From Rhizomucor pusillus (taxonomy: Eukaryota; Mucoromycota; Mucoromycetes; Mucorales; Lichtheimiaceae): a stretch of 64,000 bases of DNA. Made by a program: the position numbers and the translations under genes. Below the pieces are notes generated by a model that did not search any database, was not told where the DNA came from, and saw only the letters and a program-made list of their open reading frames with translations. The DNA lies in NCBI GenBank assembly GCA_900175165.2, contig FWWN02000619.1, positions 2,671-66,670 on the forward strand, read 5' to 3'. Positions within the stretch are counted from its first letter, which is position 1. The number at the start of each line of letters is the position of its first letter. Shown one piece after another: positions 11,035 through 20,823 of this stretch.

Positions 11035-12876
11035 TTATTCAAACACGTCAAATCCTTGCAGAACTTGCAACACGCCTGTCGTTGCAAATATTAAGCTTGC
11101 TAAAGTCAACACGGCTGTCGTAATATTGAGGACAAACTGCACCTGGTTATATTTCATTTGCTCTCGCATATCTCGTTTGATCGTTTTCCAAAAGCAGTAG
11201 TAGCTGTTGTTCAGACTAACAAACAAATTGTATGTATCCTTTCCGATCGTCAACTGTCCTTGGCTTCTTTCAAGATCATATCCAAACTTGATAATATTGT
11301 GTGTCCACCATGAAAAGTCCACAAGCAAGGTCATGTCCGCTGGAATGATACCTACGTCTACCGCGACGTCGTAAGATCTTTTGTTGGGTATCAATTTCGA
11401 AAGCTTAATGATGCTATCCCTGTAGTAGCCCCACACAGGATCTTTGTTATCATACTGCATATTCATTTCGCGATATCGAAAATTCAGCATGGATATGATC
11501 TGTACAAACACACTCTTGTCAATTATCTTGATTCCCCCTTGATCCTGGGGTACGCATTGATGGAGAACCCTGATCTATCCAACTCCTCCAAGGTTGGAAT
11601 CTTTGGCAATTTGTGTACGACGGTTACTGAAGTTTGATCCAACTGCGGTCTGTTGAGCCAATAATATGGTAAAGTACCATGAAAATCACCCATGATAGTG
11701 TTTGCCGTGTTGATGTAGTAGATCAAGTTTTTCCTCCAGATGTCATTGCTTTGGCGCAAGTATTCGTCGTTGTTGTTGACATAAATACGAGTATGCTCCT
11801 GGCTTTGCAGCGTAATATTTTCGCCGTCGCATTCATGTCCCGGAACACTTGTATTGGAACGGCTCCAACTTGCTGAAGAGTTGGACGATTGATGCCTGAC
11901 CCGGCTCGAGTTGGGGCTGTAAAAAAGTCTGCGGTCCTCCGATCCATCTTCATGAAAACTGAGAAGAAATAAATGAATGTCCTGAAAGTTCACAAACGCA
12001 AGTGGCTGTCTTGCCGTTTTGCTCATATGTTCGAAAAGCGGTTCCAAGTCAAGTTTGTCCAAGCTAGTGATATTCACACTGTACCGCTCCGATCTACTGC
12101 TGCCTTGCCGCGACGCACGCACAAGGAGATCAGAGTAACTGCTTATGACGGCGGTGGATGCTGCAATCGCTGAATATCTTCCTGCCGAGATTGGCGGAGT
12201 GTCTGTAGCCATTAGAGTGTCGTGAGCATTGTTTGGTTGAATTAGTAGATTTGGCTCGATACCACCAGAAAGCTGCATGTTGCTGTATTGTCCCATTTCA
12301 GAATCAGTATCTGGCGGCTCCAATGCGTTGTATTTCTGTCTTTGGATTGCGTCGATTAGCTGAGCTTTTACATCCTTCATATACTCAATGGATGCCATGG
12401 AAACACGCCGGTATGTTGGATCCGTCTTTGCACTTGGCCGGAAAAACAGAATTATTTTCAGGTCTTCATTATCTTCGTCTAAATCGTCCAAGTTTACTTT
12501 CTTTTCGGCGTATGATGAAGACAAGGAACAAGTATTTGCAAGAGTATTTTGTCGTTTCTCTCTCGCTGAGCCATGGATCTATGGTATAATCATGCCTTTG
12601 CTGAGTACCACTAGACTTTGAGCTAGCAACCTATTCAGTGGATTAATCCAAATACCTGAAATCCTGGAAACTGAGAAACCATCTAGCTGTATGTTTAAAA
12701 CAAATATCAATTTCTCGTCATCGGTGTGAATATGTATTTCATAATAAGAAAAGGCAGTGAATCATATGCTGTGAAATATTACGAGGACTTGCACTACCGC
12801 TGGGCTTAGCAACTTCTTCTCGAGGATATTCTGGATCAGCAGTCCATTTCCAATTGTATTTTAAGTCTTCTAACAT
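11035..12876 (-). CDS. Unrecognised protein with one C-terminal membrane segment; probable frameshift
   Basis: I do not recognise the family. A first exon starting at the ATG at 12876 reads MLEDLKYNWKWTADPEYP and reaches a GTAATA donor near 12780. A long second exon (about 12577-11545) is polar, Ser/Asn-rich and probably disordered at first, then more conserved in look (LPYYWLNRPQ, LPKIPTLEELD). The frame then closes at 11525, while a second frame, open from about 11545 to 11035, continues smoothly with QGGIKIIDKSVFVQIISML. The distance is too short for an intron, and adding one C to the CCCC run at 11547-11550 would join the two. The C-terminus has one hydrophobic helix (about the last 30 residues) and many aromatic residues before it. 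It lies head to tail with the TMEM184 gene, about 200 bp apart. Confidence 0.5.
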
Positions 12877-14587
12877 GACAACTTAACTCCTTTCTGGAAG
12901 CGACCCACCAGTTTCATTTTGCTAATACGGTTAAATACGGGCGATGCGAGCTGAAAACGTAAAGTTTGTGCCCATTTACAAGCAAGCTATGTTTGTGCAA
13001 ACCGTCTTGCAAAGGTTCCGCACATCAAGTGAAGTGTAGATCCTTCTTTGAAAGGAGCATTGATTGTTGCGCATCTTATCCAGAACAATCTGGGTAAGAG
13101 TTCCAACTGTCGTTGAGGACTCCATTTGCACACTTGAAACTTAGTGTGTGTGCCTGCAAATTGCACCCAAAGCGACATCGTAGGATCGAAATGCGTTATC
13201 CAGCGTGGAAGAGGCGGCTGTCTGTCCTGAGTACATTGTTCATTGCACAGTAGGCGCTGATTGGAAAGGAACCTGTCGTAAAGATATGCAAGTTCGCGAG
13301 CAAAAGCCTTTATTAGCAGAAGAAGACATATTTGAAATGTGTCCAGCTGCAAAACATAACACTGCTCCTCAAGGAAACAAGGCTTGGAAAATGTCTCAGC
13401 CTAGTGGATTCAACCCAAACGATTCTTCGTCGTGATCTTGCTGCTCGGACAATGGGAATAACTACCAGTACAGAACGATAGAAGTCAAAAAAAAGGTTCC
13501 AGGACGTCTCCTATGCACTTTTGTACCCGAGCTGACTCCTGTATATACGATATTTCCATTCTAGACGATAATAGTCAGTGATGGAAATTATCGTCTTAAG
13601 AAAGAGTGTGCATTATGCGTGCGTACGCGACTCTATAAACATGCGATATATCTATTTTAGAAGACTGAATCCTTTGTGCCTTACTGAGCTTTGCATGTTC
13701 AAGTGTTCAGTAATCGATCGAGTCATGCTCCATAGAGCGACCGATAAGGAGAGTCCATCTGAAGATTATGAGGTCCATTGAAGAGTAAACATACAGTCAA
13801 TCCCAGAACACAAGCTGCACTCTGAGCAATCATTTGTTGCAACTTTTGCAAAATCAAGTCGTATTTTTGCCAAAATCGCTTGTCGCTATTTGAAATTTTC
13901 CCTTGTCGCGTCCCAGAAAAAGCTGTCGTATCTGCCGAGAATTTTGTTGTCGCCAAAGTAGTTGTCAATTACAGGATTTTTCCGAATGATTGGCGGATGA
14001 AGTTTTTCACCTTGGCGTGATGCTAATTCCAATTTGGCGCTGACTTTTTTTCCAGGTTGGCGCACTGGTTTCTTCATGCTAGGCGCAAGGAGAGACTCAT
14101 GTTGGCGCGAGGGGGAAAAAAAGCATGGCGCTCGCTGCATTTCTACCTGTCGGTTTATTTAGTTAACATGGCGCGCTTAAGTGAGTCGTTAATGGAATGG
14201 AACAATGCCAGGTGCCAACAAGCGATAATTTGAAACTATGCAAATCCCTATCTATTAATTAAGCAACAACAGCTATTGTGCTACTTTGTATATTTACGCA
14301 CATGTTACATGGTCGCCATAAAGCTTCCGTTTCCAAAGTAACAAAAAAATTTTACCTTGTTACCACCCTTAATGGACCACCGGACATGGCTGCCTGTTAT
14401 CGAGCACACTTCTGTGGAAAGAAGAAATCAAGAATAAATGTTTTGCTCAAGCGTTGTCAACAGATGTCGTAGTGTAAAAATGACGAAGGAAAGGTATGTT
14501 TGTTTTGTCAATATATAAGAATGCCTATTTTAAATAAGTGATGTACAAGAATGTTGGAAGCGGTATATATATATAAGGTTTAGGTGG
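12877..14587. other. Long intergenic region containing a phased repeat array
   Basis: This is 1.7 kb between the start of one minus-strand gene and the stop of another. Open frames near 13000-13430 on both strands lack family motifs and are not called. The notable content is the array at 13835-14173, listed separately. Confidence 0.4.
13835..14173. repeat. Degenerate array of TGGCG/TGTCG cores with about 22-bp period
   Basis: Core pentamers begin at 13835 (TGTTG), 13857 (AGTCG), 13881, 13904, 13924 and 13948 (all TGTCG), 13991, 14013, 14035 and 14058 (TGGCG), 14081 (AGGCG), 14103 and 14126 (TGGCG), 14148 (TGTCG) and 14169 (TGGCG). Steps are 20-24 bp; one position, near 13970, is missing. From 13991 on, the steps are 22, 22, 23, 23, 22, 23, 22 and 21. 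Most cores are followed by C, giving TTGGCGC, and spacers tend to be T-rich. Only the core is conserved between units. Steps are not multiples of three, so this is not a coding repeat. Confidence 0.75.
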
Positions 14588-16349
14588 TCAGCGGGCGAAT
14601 CTCTTCGGCGACATGTATGTGAAATCATAGTCGCCCCGTTCTCGTTTCGATATAGGTCCCACAACACCATTCATGCCGACTTCTTCATCGGCAGCAAGAC
14701 CAACATCAAGCGTTTGAGACAATTGTACAAGGAGATCCTGCAACAGCTCCCAGTTTAGTATATAAACGGATTATTTCAATTAAGACAGTAAAAATAAACC
14801 TTCCAAAACATTAATGACTTGAGAGTTGCTGGAAAATTTCGGACCAGTCTTAAATGGGTAGGAAATCGTAGGTCACTACCGATTCTATTTGCTACATAGA
14901 CGGCGTCTTTCTTATGCATGGTAAACATATAACCTACAAATCCTGTGTAAGAGTTAAGTTAATCCTTAAAATGGTGTATGCACAGGTCAAACCTCGCCAG
15001 TCCGTCCCAATCACATAGCAATCGTTGCGATCTTCGCTTAAGAGGGGCATGCTGAGAATACGGGAAAGGTTGCACTTGTTAACGCGGATGTTTTTAGTCT
15101 GTTGTAGCACTAGCTGACGTTCAGAGACGTTCTTCTTCTTCCATTCAAGTGCAGACAAATCGACGGTGTCATGCTTCTTCGCGGCACCAACATATCAAGT
15201 TTTCGGCCATAATGGTTGCTAGCGAACTCGGTGTCGTATTTTGTTTTATATACTCTCGTGCATGATTGGTGGCGGTCGCAGTGGTTTCGCCGCTGCAAAA
15301 CATATCACGCCATATTAGATGATGATTTGATAAGCAACTGCTACATGAACACTACGTCTTTCTTATCAAGTTTGCCTCGCCCCGTAGTAGTATCTGGAAT
15401 ATTGGATACGCTTCGCACAAGTAATCGTTCTCACTAGTTGCATTGTTCAAATCCATTTCTGACCAATGGTCAATGTTGCTGATACTACTCCTGCTTTAGT
15501 ATGCTGACTGGGAGTCTTTACGAATTAACACTTACATATAATCATAGATATCGAGAATTTTCATAGCCAACGTGCAATCTGCTTTTGTTTTCTTTAAACT
15601 GTTCATCTGCTCCAGCTGCTCGGGTTTCTTTCTGTTGATTACAATTTGCGCTTGAAGAGCGTTGGGCTTCTTCCCGTTCAGCGGCTATAAAAGCGTAATA
15701 AGTATACATGCAACAGATACAATTGCATGGCTACACTTACCGCGCCGATCTCCTCGATCATGTTGTGAATCTCTTCGTCAAAGTCATCGAGACCAGCATC
15801 TTCCTGAGCAACCAACTTGCTCCACGTATCTTCACCCAGTGCTTTCCTGAATATACTTTCCATATTGTGATTCCAACGAGCTGAACGACATATGATAAGG
15901 ACAGACTTTGTAGATATCAACAATTAATCACTCAAGCAAGTCAGTTGGAAGAATAGAGGAAAATATAACATACCTTAAAGCACACATTTCTGTTAGATTG
16001 TTGATTGCGAATTGAGAGAGCAGCTTGTACGAGAGTTCTTCCAGCAATTGTTGATACAACCATCTACGGCCGTCATATTCTGCTCCGGTGGCTTTACATT
16101 TTTGTTCTTCACCTGCGTTATTGGTTTTTTTTGCCAATATGAGTAAGCGTGGTGCAGGTGCGCCAAACAGAATAGCTGACCACTTACGCAGTTGATCATC
16201 CACTGGTTCAAAATATCTTGGAGTACGCTGCCCTCCATATCGTCAAATTCGCCGGCATCATGAATCAAAGTTTCAGCAACGTCATCTTGAGTCGCGGTTG
16301 ATGGAGCTCGTTCACTAGTGCTCGCTGAGGCTTCCCAGTGAACTCGCAT
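14588..16349 (-). CDS. Unrecognised multi-exon protein, partly coiled-coil
   Basis: I could not assign a family. The ATG at 16349 opens an exon rich in Ser, Thr and acidic residues, ending at a GTAAGT donor near 16190. Later coding segments appear at about 16115-15975 (LYQQLLEELSYKLLSQ), 15886-15745 (FRKALGEDTWSKLVAQEDAG), 15680-15545 (EQLEQMNSLKKTKADCTLA), 15435-15375, about 15190-14995 (LSALEWKKKNVSERQL, then CYVIGTDWRG), 14935-14808 (YMFTMHKKDAVYVANRIG) and a last exon to the TGA at 14588-14590. Each is bounded by plausible GT and AG signals and the frames join, but I could not test every junction. Charged helices suggest a subunit of a nuclear or cytoskeletal complex; this is only an impression. 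Confidence 0.45.
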
Positions 16350-16906
16350 TAATTGATCCGTTAAGTCCAGCTACTTTTTGCGCTTCAATACCTCCGCTGC
16401 AACAGACAATTGTACAGCTGTGCTTGAGGTGGGCTTTTCTGAAAACAAATGTATTAAGTCGGTCTGATATCCATTGCTATATGATTTCTATTCAATACCT
16501 TTGCGCTGGTACGTTGGACTAAATCATCAACGCCTTCATCTGCAAGTTCACCAAAGAGCCTATAGGTTCCATCTTTGATTTTTCGCGAGTGAACCCCAGT
16601 CCCCCGACTGGCGGTCCAGACTTGGATTGTCAGCTGTTGAGAAATACTTTTCCAAGGGTTGAAATTATATATTAGTACAGTACAATGAGCTTCAATGAAA
16701 ATTTATACCTTCAAAGCCTACGAAAATATTTGGACTTTGTGAAGTCATTCCAAGAACAGCACCTGCGACTACTGTTGCTGCTGCTGCGGTGTTGTCAGAA
16801 TGGGGAAGGAGTTTTTTAAATTTCCAAGCAATAATCATGAAAAAGATTTCCAAACAGACTAAGTATTGGCTGACGCCTCTCTTTAAAAAAAAAAGCTCAC
16901 GTTGAT
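16350..16906. other. Possible small minus-strand gene, unresolved
   Basis: Two open segments on the minus strand look codon-like: near 16845-16720 (from an ATG, Ala/Val-rich, ending SPNIFVGFE at a GTATAA donor) and near 16640-16505 (SRKIKDGTYRLFGELADEG). A third short one ends at a TAG near 16368. They do not join in frame by the obvious splice sites, so I do not call a gene. Confidence 0.25.
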
Positions 16907-18976
16907 TTGCTTCTCCTTGTCACAAATGTTAGACACTCTTTGGGACGCACGGCGGGTCGAAGAGCAATGCACGGATGCCGGGCTCTTCATCTTTTGCACT
17001 CTTTGGGTTTTTTTCTTTTTTTACATCCTTTCTACTCTACCTCTCACTATTCTTGCCACAATTGTTTTGCTTTGTCTTTAATTCTACTTTACGCCTGCAA
17101 CAGTAGCAATCGGTGCAGTAGACCACAAGGTTAGTCTGTGTCCTGTTAGGGACATGAGTAAGGATTAGGATTGTTGTGGGCTCTGTTATGATATTCTACT
17201 TAAATTTTCGCGGGGTTACCGCCTTTATCGGTCTCTTTTCCCAATGTTTGATAATTGCATTTATCACACCAGGATGTTTCCTGATATAAGTTCAAGTGAG
17301 GAGCAAAATCGGCACATATTACATGACATAACTTGTATGAAGAAAAAAGTCGGACAATAGGCAGCATTGGCAAGGCAGATGTCAGTCAATAATAGCGGCA
17401 TTAGGCATGTCGGCTCATGTGCCCTCGTAAATTGCTTTTCTTCAAACTTTTAATCAATACAAATGTGTATATCTTGTTTTTAAAGATGGTTTATTGCTAA
17501 AATAATACTTTTCATTGAGTTATGTATTCATCGGTCTACTCTTTATCGCAAAGGGACCAGCAGACAAATGCAGCGCAAACTCGATTGCATGACCATCAAC
17601 TAAGTGCTGGACAAGAGGCAGACAATGAAGCATTCCCAGGGCTCATTCTCTTGACGAGCCTTTCGAGTTTAAAACATAAATATACCAGCATCAAGAAATC
17701 GGTACTCATCATACTATCGTTACAAGCGCAACCTGCATTTTCTGATAGTTACTGCCAAATATAAATCTTTCATTGTGTGTGTATTAAATAACTGTTTATC
17801 AATACGTTCTACGCTATGTATGAATAAGATTTATCACTCGCTTTCGTTTGAGCTATGGAACCTCATACATATTCGGGTGGACTAAAGTTTCATTTTTGGT
17901 ATTTGCTTGTAAATAGTTAATGCTCAACCTAAAATACCACTACATACGCAAAAATATTTTCAAACAGATGCTCTGCCGCTTACAGTCTCCATTTCTCGTT
18001 CTTCTTGCCAACCAGCGTCGAAGGCGATTGCTGTTCGTGTCGTTAGAAGGTTTGACTTCCTCAGTACGACTATGTCAGCCGCTATTGTATTATAGTTAGT
18101 ATTGGTACAAAGTAATAGAATTCAAACATACTTAAAGGCCCATGATTTGCAGGCGCGACATGACTAAAAAGAAAGAAAGAGAAATATTACCTGTACTCAC
18201 GGTGGGGGTACCCTTAATACAGGCGCGGGGCTAGCACCTTTTTTGAATAATATAAGAGCTTACTTTTGCAAGTTTCAGAGGCAATCGAATAATACTAGCT
18301 TACTTATGCATTTACTCGAGGTACTGAAGTAATACCAGCTTATTTATGCATTTGTAAGAGTTGACAACTGATGTCGACAAATTTTGCCTATTTCCACTGA
18401 AGTCCGAAAAGGTGATGCAACTACCCGACTAATCATACCAGCAAATGTCATAAATCCACTTTCCCTGATGGTAGAGTTACTCCATGCTTACGTAAAGCAA
18501 AACAGAGCTCGAATAAATGGTTGCCTTGAGGTGGCATTGGAGGTCATCATATCCTCATGTCCATCGATAGACAATCGGGCTACCGTCTCTGTTGCCGATC
18601 AACCGACGTTCTTTAAAACTATTCCATCCTGCGAAACAGGATACCGCCCTCGAGAAATATACGGACGGCCAGGATATCTACCGCGTCCCAATCTCTGGTT
18701 GTCATCCAGGATTTGTCTCATCATTTAGGAGGTGATTATCTCCCAAGACGTCGGATAGGCATATAGATCACCGACAGACCAAAAGATTTCCGAAATTATA
18801 CCGGCCTTGTCCGTCCTCCTTAGTAACTATACGCAGGTGGATTATATCGTACGATTTATTGCATAGGCATAGCGTACGCATAGGTCGTAGGGTCATATCG
18901 TCATAATAGGCATAAAGCTTAGTATACGTTGGAAGCATAGGGTGAATTCTTGTGTTGTTGTCCATAAGATCTTAGT
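16907..18976. other. Gene-poor stretch
   Basis: No recognisable gene. A three-fold degenerate repeat of GCTTAYTTATGCA lies at 18259-18355. From about 18538 the base composition changes to the TCG/GAT-rich style of the cluster that follows. The word GGAGGTCATC at 18538 resembles the ends of the MITEs further right. A plus-strand open frame at about 18390-18728 has no motif and no good start. Confidence 0.35.
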
Positions 18977-19278
18977 TTACATGACATAGAAAACATCACA
19001 CTCATATTTCGCGATCTCTTTGAATGAGGTTATGTTGTAGCCGCACTTTTCGTTGAATCGTAGAATCATCTTATCGAGCCTCTCGTACGTGTTATGATCG
19101 CACTCAGTGGATAACTTCTTCACAGAATCCTTGATGTTGGGTAGTCTTTATGACAGACCTTATACTTATCCTGTGAGATATAACGGTCGCAACGATCGAT
19201 CGACTTGGCGACCCTTTTCACGACCTCCTTCCTAAGATCGACATCGATATCTTTCTTCGACTCCTTGGCTAGTGGCAT
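18977..19278 (-). CDS. Small hypothetical protein, overlaps its upstream neighbour; one frameshift
   Basis: The ATG at 19278 opens a Lys/Asp-rich small protein of about 100 residues (MPLAKESKKDIDVDLRKE at its start). The frame breaks near 19141, and adding one C to the short C run there restores an open frame to the TAA at 18977-18979. It has no recognised domain. Its start overlaps the last 10 nt of the HGG zinc-protein ORF on the same strand. Such overlap is unusual for a fungal nuclear gene and more like a compact virus, plasmid or mobile element. Confidence 0.4.
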
Positions 19279-19733
19279 CGCGCGAGACCTAGACTATGAA
19301 GGCCACCTATCTCGGAAAGAGATGTAGGTTGAGGTTTTGGACTTGGTTTCATAGGAGGACGACAGGATAAGATCGGGTTATATCCCGTCATTCCTCCATG
19401 TTGACGGCATTTATCGCCCGGTTGACGGACAAGTCTTTTGCAAGGTACACCCTTGCGAGTCAAAGCACCGCATCGACAAGCATTTGGTTCATGCTGCCGA
19501 CCAAACTGGATGGACGCCGCATGGGTCGTCCTAGAGCAACGCTCTCCTAGCCGAGTCGTCGCCTGACATTGGGACTTTCCAATACGGCGCCCAACCTCAC
19601 GGGTGCTATCCGAGCGGATATCACCAGTAATGCCATCAACGCCGTATCTCTCGGCTAAAACGTCGCAAACAACATTGACAGTATATTCTACGTTCATTGT
19701 TCTGCGTAGAAATCTGGCGATACTTTGACTCAT
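19269..19733 (-). CDS. HGG-type zinc-binding protein, virus/phage-like
   Basis: This is an intronless 154-codon ORF with an ATG at 19733. It carries two Cys modules. The first, about residues 56-66, is CQATTRLGERC. The second, about 86-114, has CRCGALTRKGVPC followed by C109, H112 and the dipeptide GG. The pattern C-x-A-x-T-x(2)-G-x-x-C-(x)n-C-x-x-HGG is familiar from small zinc-binding proteins of phages and large DNA viruses and is uncommon in fungal core genes. The ATG sits 78 bp from the divergent transposase ORF at 19812, and the stop overlaps the next ORF on the same strand. Function is not known; DNA binding is the simplest guess. Codon use is rich in TCG/CGA/GAT compared with the flanking core genes. 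Confidence 0.5.
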   Translation of the reverse strand: MSQSIARFLRRTMNVEYTVNVVCDVLAERYGVDGITGDIRSDSTREVGRRIGKSQCQATTRLGERCSRTTHAASIQFGRQHEPNACRCGALTRKGVPCKRLVRQPGDKCRQHGGMTGYNPILSCRPPMKPSPKPQPTSLSEIGGLHSLGLARCH

Positions 19734-19811
19734 ATTCCAATCGATGACCCATAATTTGAAAATTCAATTTGAGTCGAGCGGATCGAATTGGTCGATACCT
19801 AGTAGATTCTT
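19734..19811. promoter_or_regulatory. Divergent intergenic region, likely bidirectional promoter
   Basis: These 78 bp separate two divergently oriented ORFs (HGG protein to the left, DDE transposase to the right). It contains a near-repeat AATTCAATTTGAGTCG / GATCGAATTGGTCG. The promoter role is inferred only from geometry. Confidence 0.3.
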
Positions 19812-20740
19812 ATGGCAAATCTTCAAACCGAGTTTAGTAGATTGGTTAGCGCGCAATGGTCATTCCTACAATCGGAATCGCCGATGATAAAAAGGATGAA
19901 GAATCATCGCACCGTGATAAAAGACATCCCCGACATCAACACGGTCAAGAGTCTTAACGTGGAGCGTTTGGGAGTCATCCCGACATTCTTCTTCCTTGTC
20001 GTCCTATTTGGTGTACGGGACTACAGTGGGCCCTATTGTAATCTTGAGCAGGGACTACTTATCCTGTATCATTTCTTGACAGGTTTCTCGATGTCTGACA
20101 TGGGACGATTTATTCCTAAGAGCAGTTTCCATTCGCTCTCCCGGGATTTTTACGAGAAAGGTAGGGGTGAGCTTACTCGGCAAGTTGTTGCAGCTCTACA
20201 GTCGATGTTTTCCACGGCTCATATTCGAGTACTTAGCGCTATGGAGAGAAATCCACCCGAGTTTCGGCATGTCACCCTCCATCTGGATGGTCATGGTACT
20301 CGTGTCTCGTATCTCAACGGAAATCATCAGCTGATGTATTGGAGGTGATCCAAGTTTAGTTGGAGCTGGAGCTGGCGCTCCAAATGGGGAAGGATTCTTT
20401 AGGTGGAGGCATTGGGATGGTCGAGCATGGATTACCAAGTGCCTCCATCCAAAATGTGGGGGTTGATCCAAAAAGATGGCTCGGTGGATTTTTAAAATCA
20501 AACCCAAATGCTATGGGTATGCATCGGTACCAATTCGTTAGGATCCACCTCCATGCCTCCACCCAAGGAATCCTTCCCCATTTGGAGCGCCAGCTCCCAA
20601 CTCCAACTAAACTTGGATCACCTCTTATCACGTGAAACGGGCCGGCTATCTGTCGTCTGAGAATACATGGTGTGATATCACCAAGTTTAATGAGACCGAG
20701 TGCATCGATGACAACTGGAAGGCTCGTAGGACAACTGCGT
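19812..20740 (+). pseudogene. DDE transposase N-terminal half, split by a MITE (copy H1)
   Basis: The ATG at 19812 opens 176 codons up to 20340. They match the N-terminal region of the transposase copy at 38548-37444: a hydrophobic LGVIPTFFFLVVLFG segment, GLLILYHFLTGFSMSDMGRFIP, and the first catalytic Asp in LHLDGHGTR. A 284-bp MITE follows at once. Behind it the same frame resumes (SYHVKRAGYLSSE...), which lines up with the SYKLNNSGF segment of the other copy, so the MITE landed inside the gene. The resumed frame then diverges and ends near 20740; the rest of the DDE domain is absent. It is a dead copy of what I take to be a Harbinger/DDE_Tnp_4-like family. Confidence 0.65.
20341..20624. 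mobile_element. Foldback MITE, family D (copy D1)
   Basis: A 284-bp element. The left arm begins GGAGGTGATCCAAG and runs about 75 bp; the right arm is its near-perfect reverse complement ending CTTGGATCACCTC. The centre is unpaired. Two further copies lie at 38675-38958 and 42440-42698. It has no coding capacity and a target-site duplication was not clear. It is inserted in transposase copy H1. Confidence 0.85.
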
Positions 20741-20823
20741 AAGAATGTCGATCGACTTTTAAAACTGATTATCGGCCAAGTCGACCAGTCGACCGATAGT
20801 CATAGTGTCTAAGATCTCTAACC

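Noticed and set aside
11035..11511. Separate gene for the C-terminal part of the 11035-12876 protein
   Set aside because: The frame extends upstream without an ATG into the same sequence as the preceding ORF; one added C joins them, so I treat it as one gene.
13205..13435. Open frames on both strands upstream of the 12876 gene
   Set aside because: No motif, poor starts, and no splice sites that join them to the neighbouring genes.
18384..18728. Plus-strand open frame of 114 codons at the left of the ORF cluster
   Set aside because: No ATG at its start, no motif, and it runs through a MITE-like end word; it is more likely transposon flank.
20356..20635. Open frames within MITE D copies on both strands (also at 38506-39017)
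   Set aside because: They arise from the palindromic arms and are mirrored on the two strands; the copies do not preserve one common reading frame.
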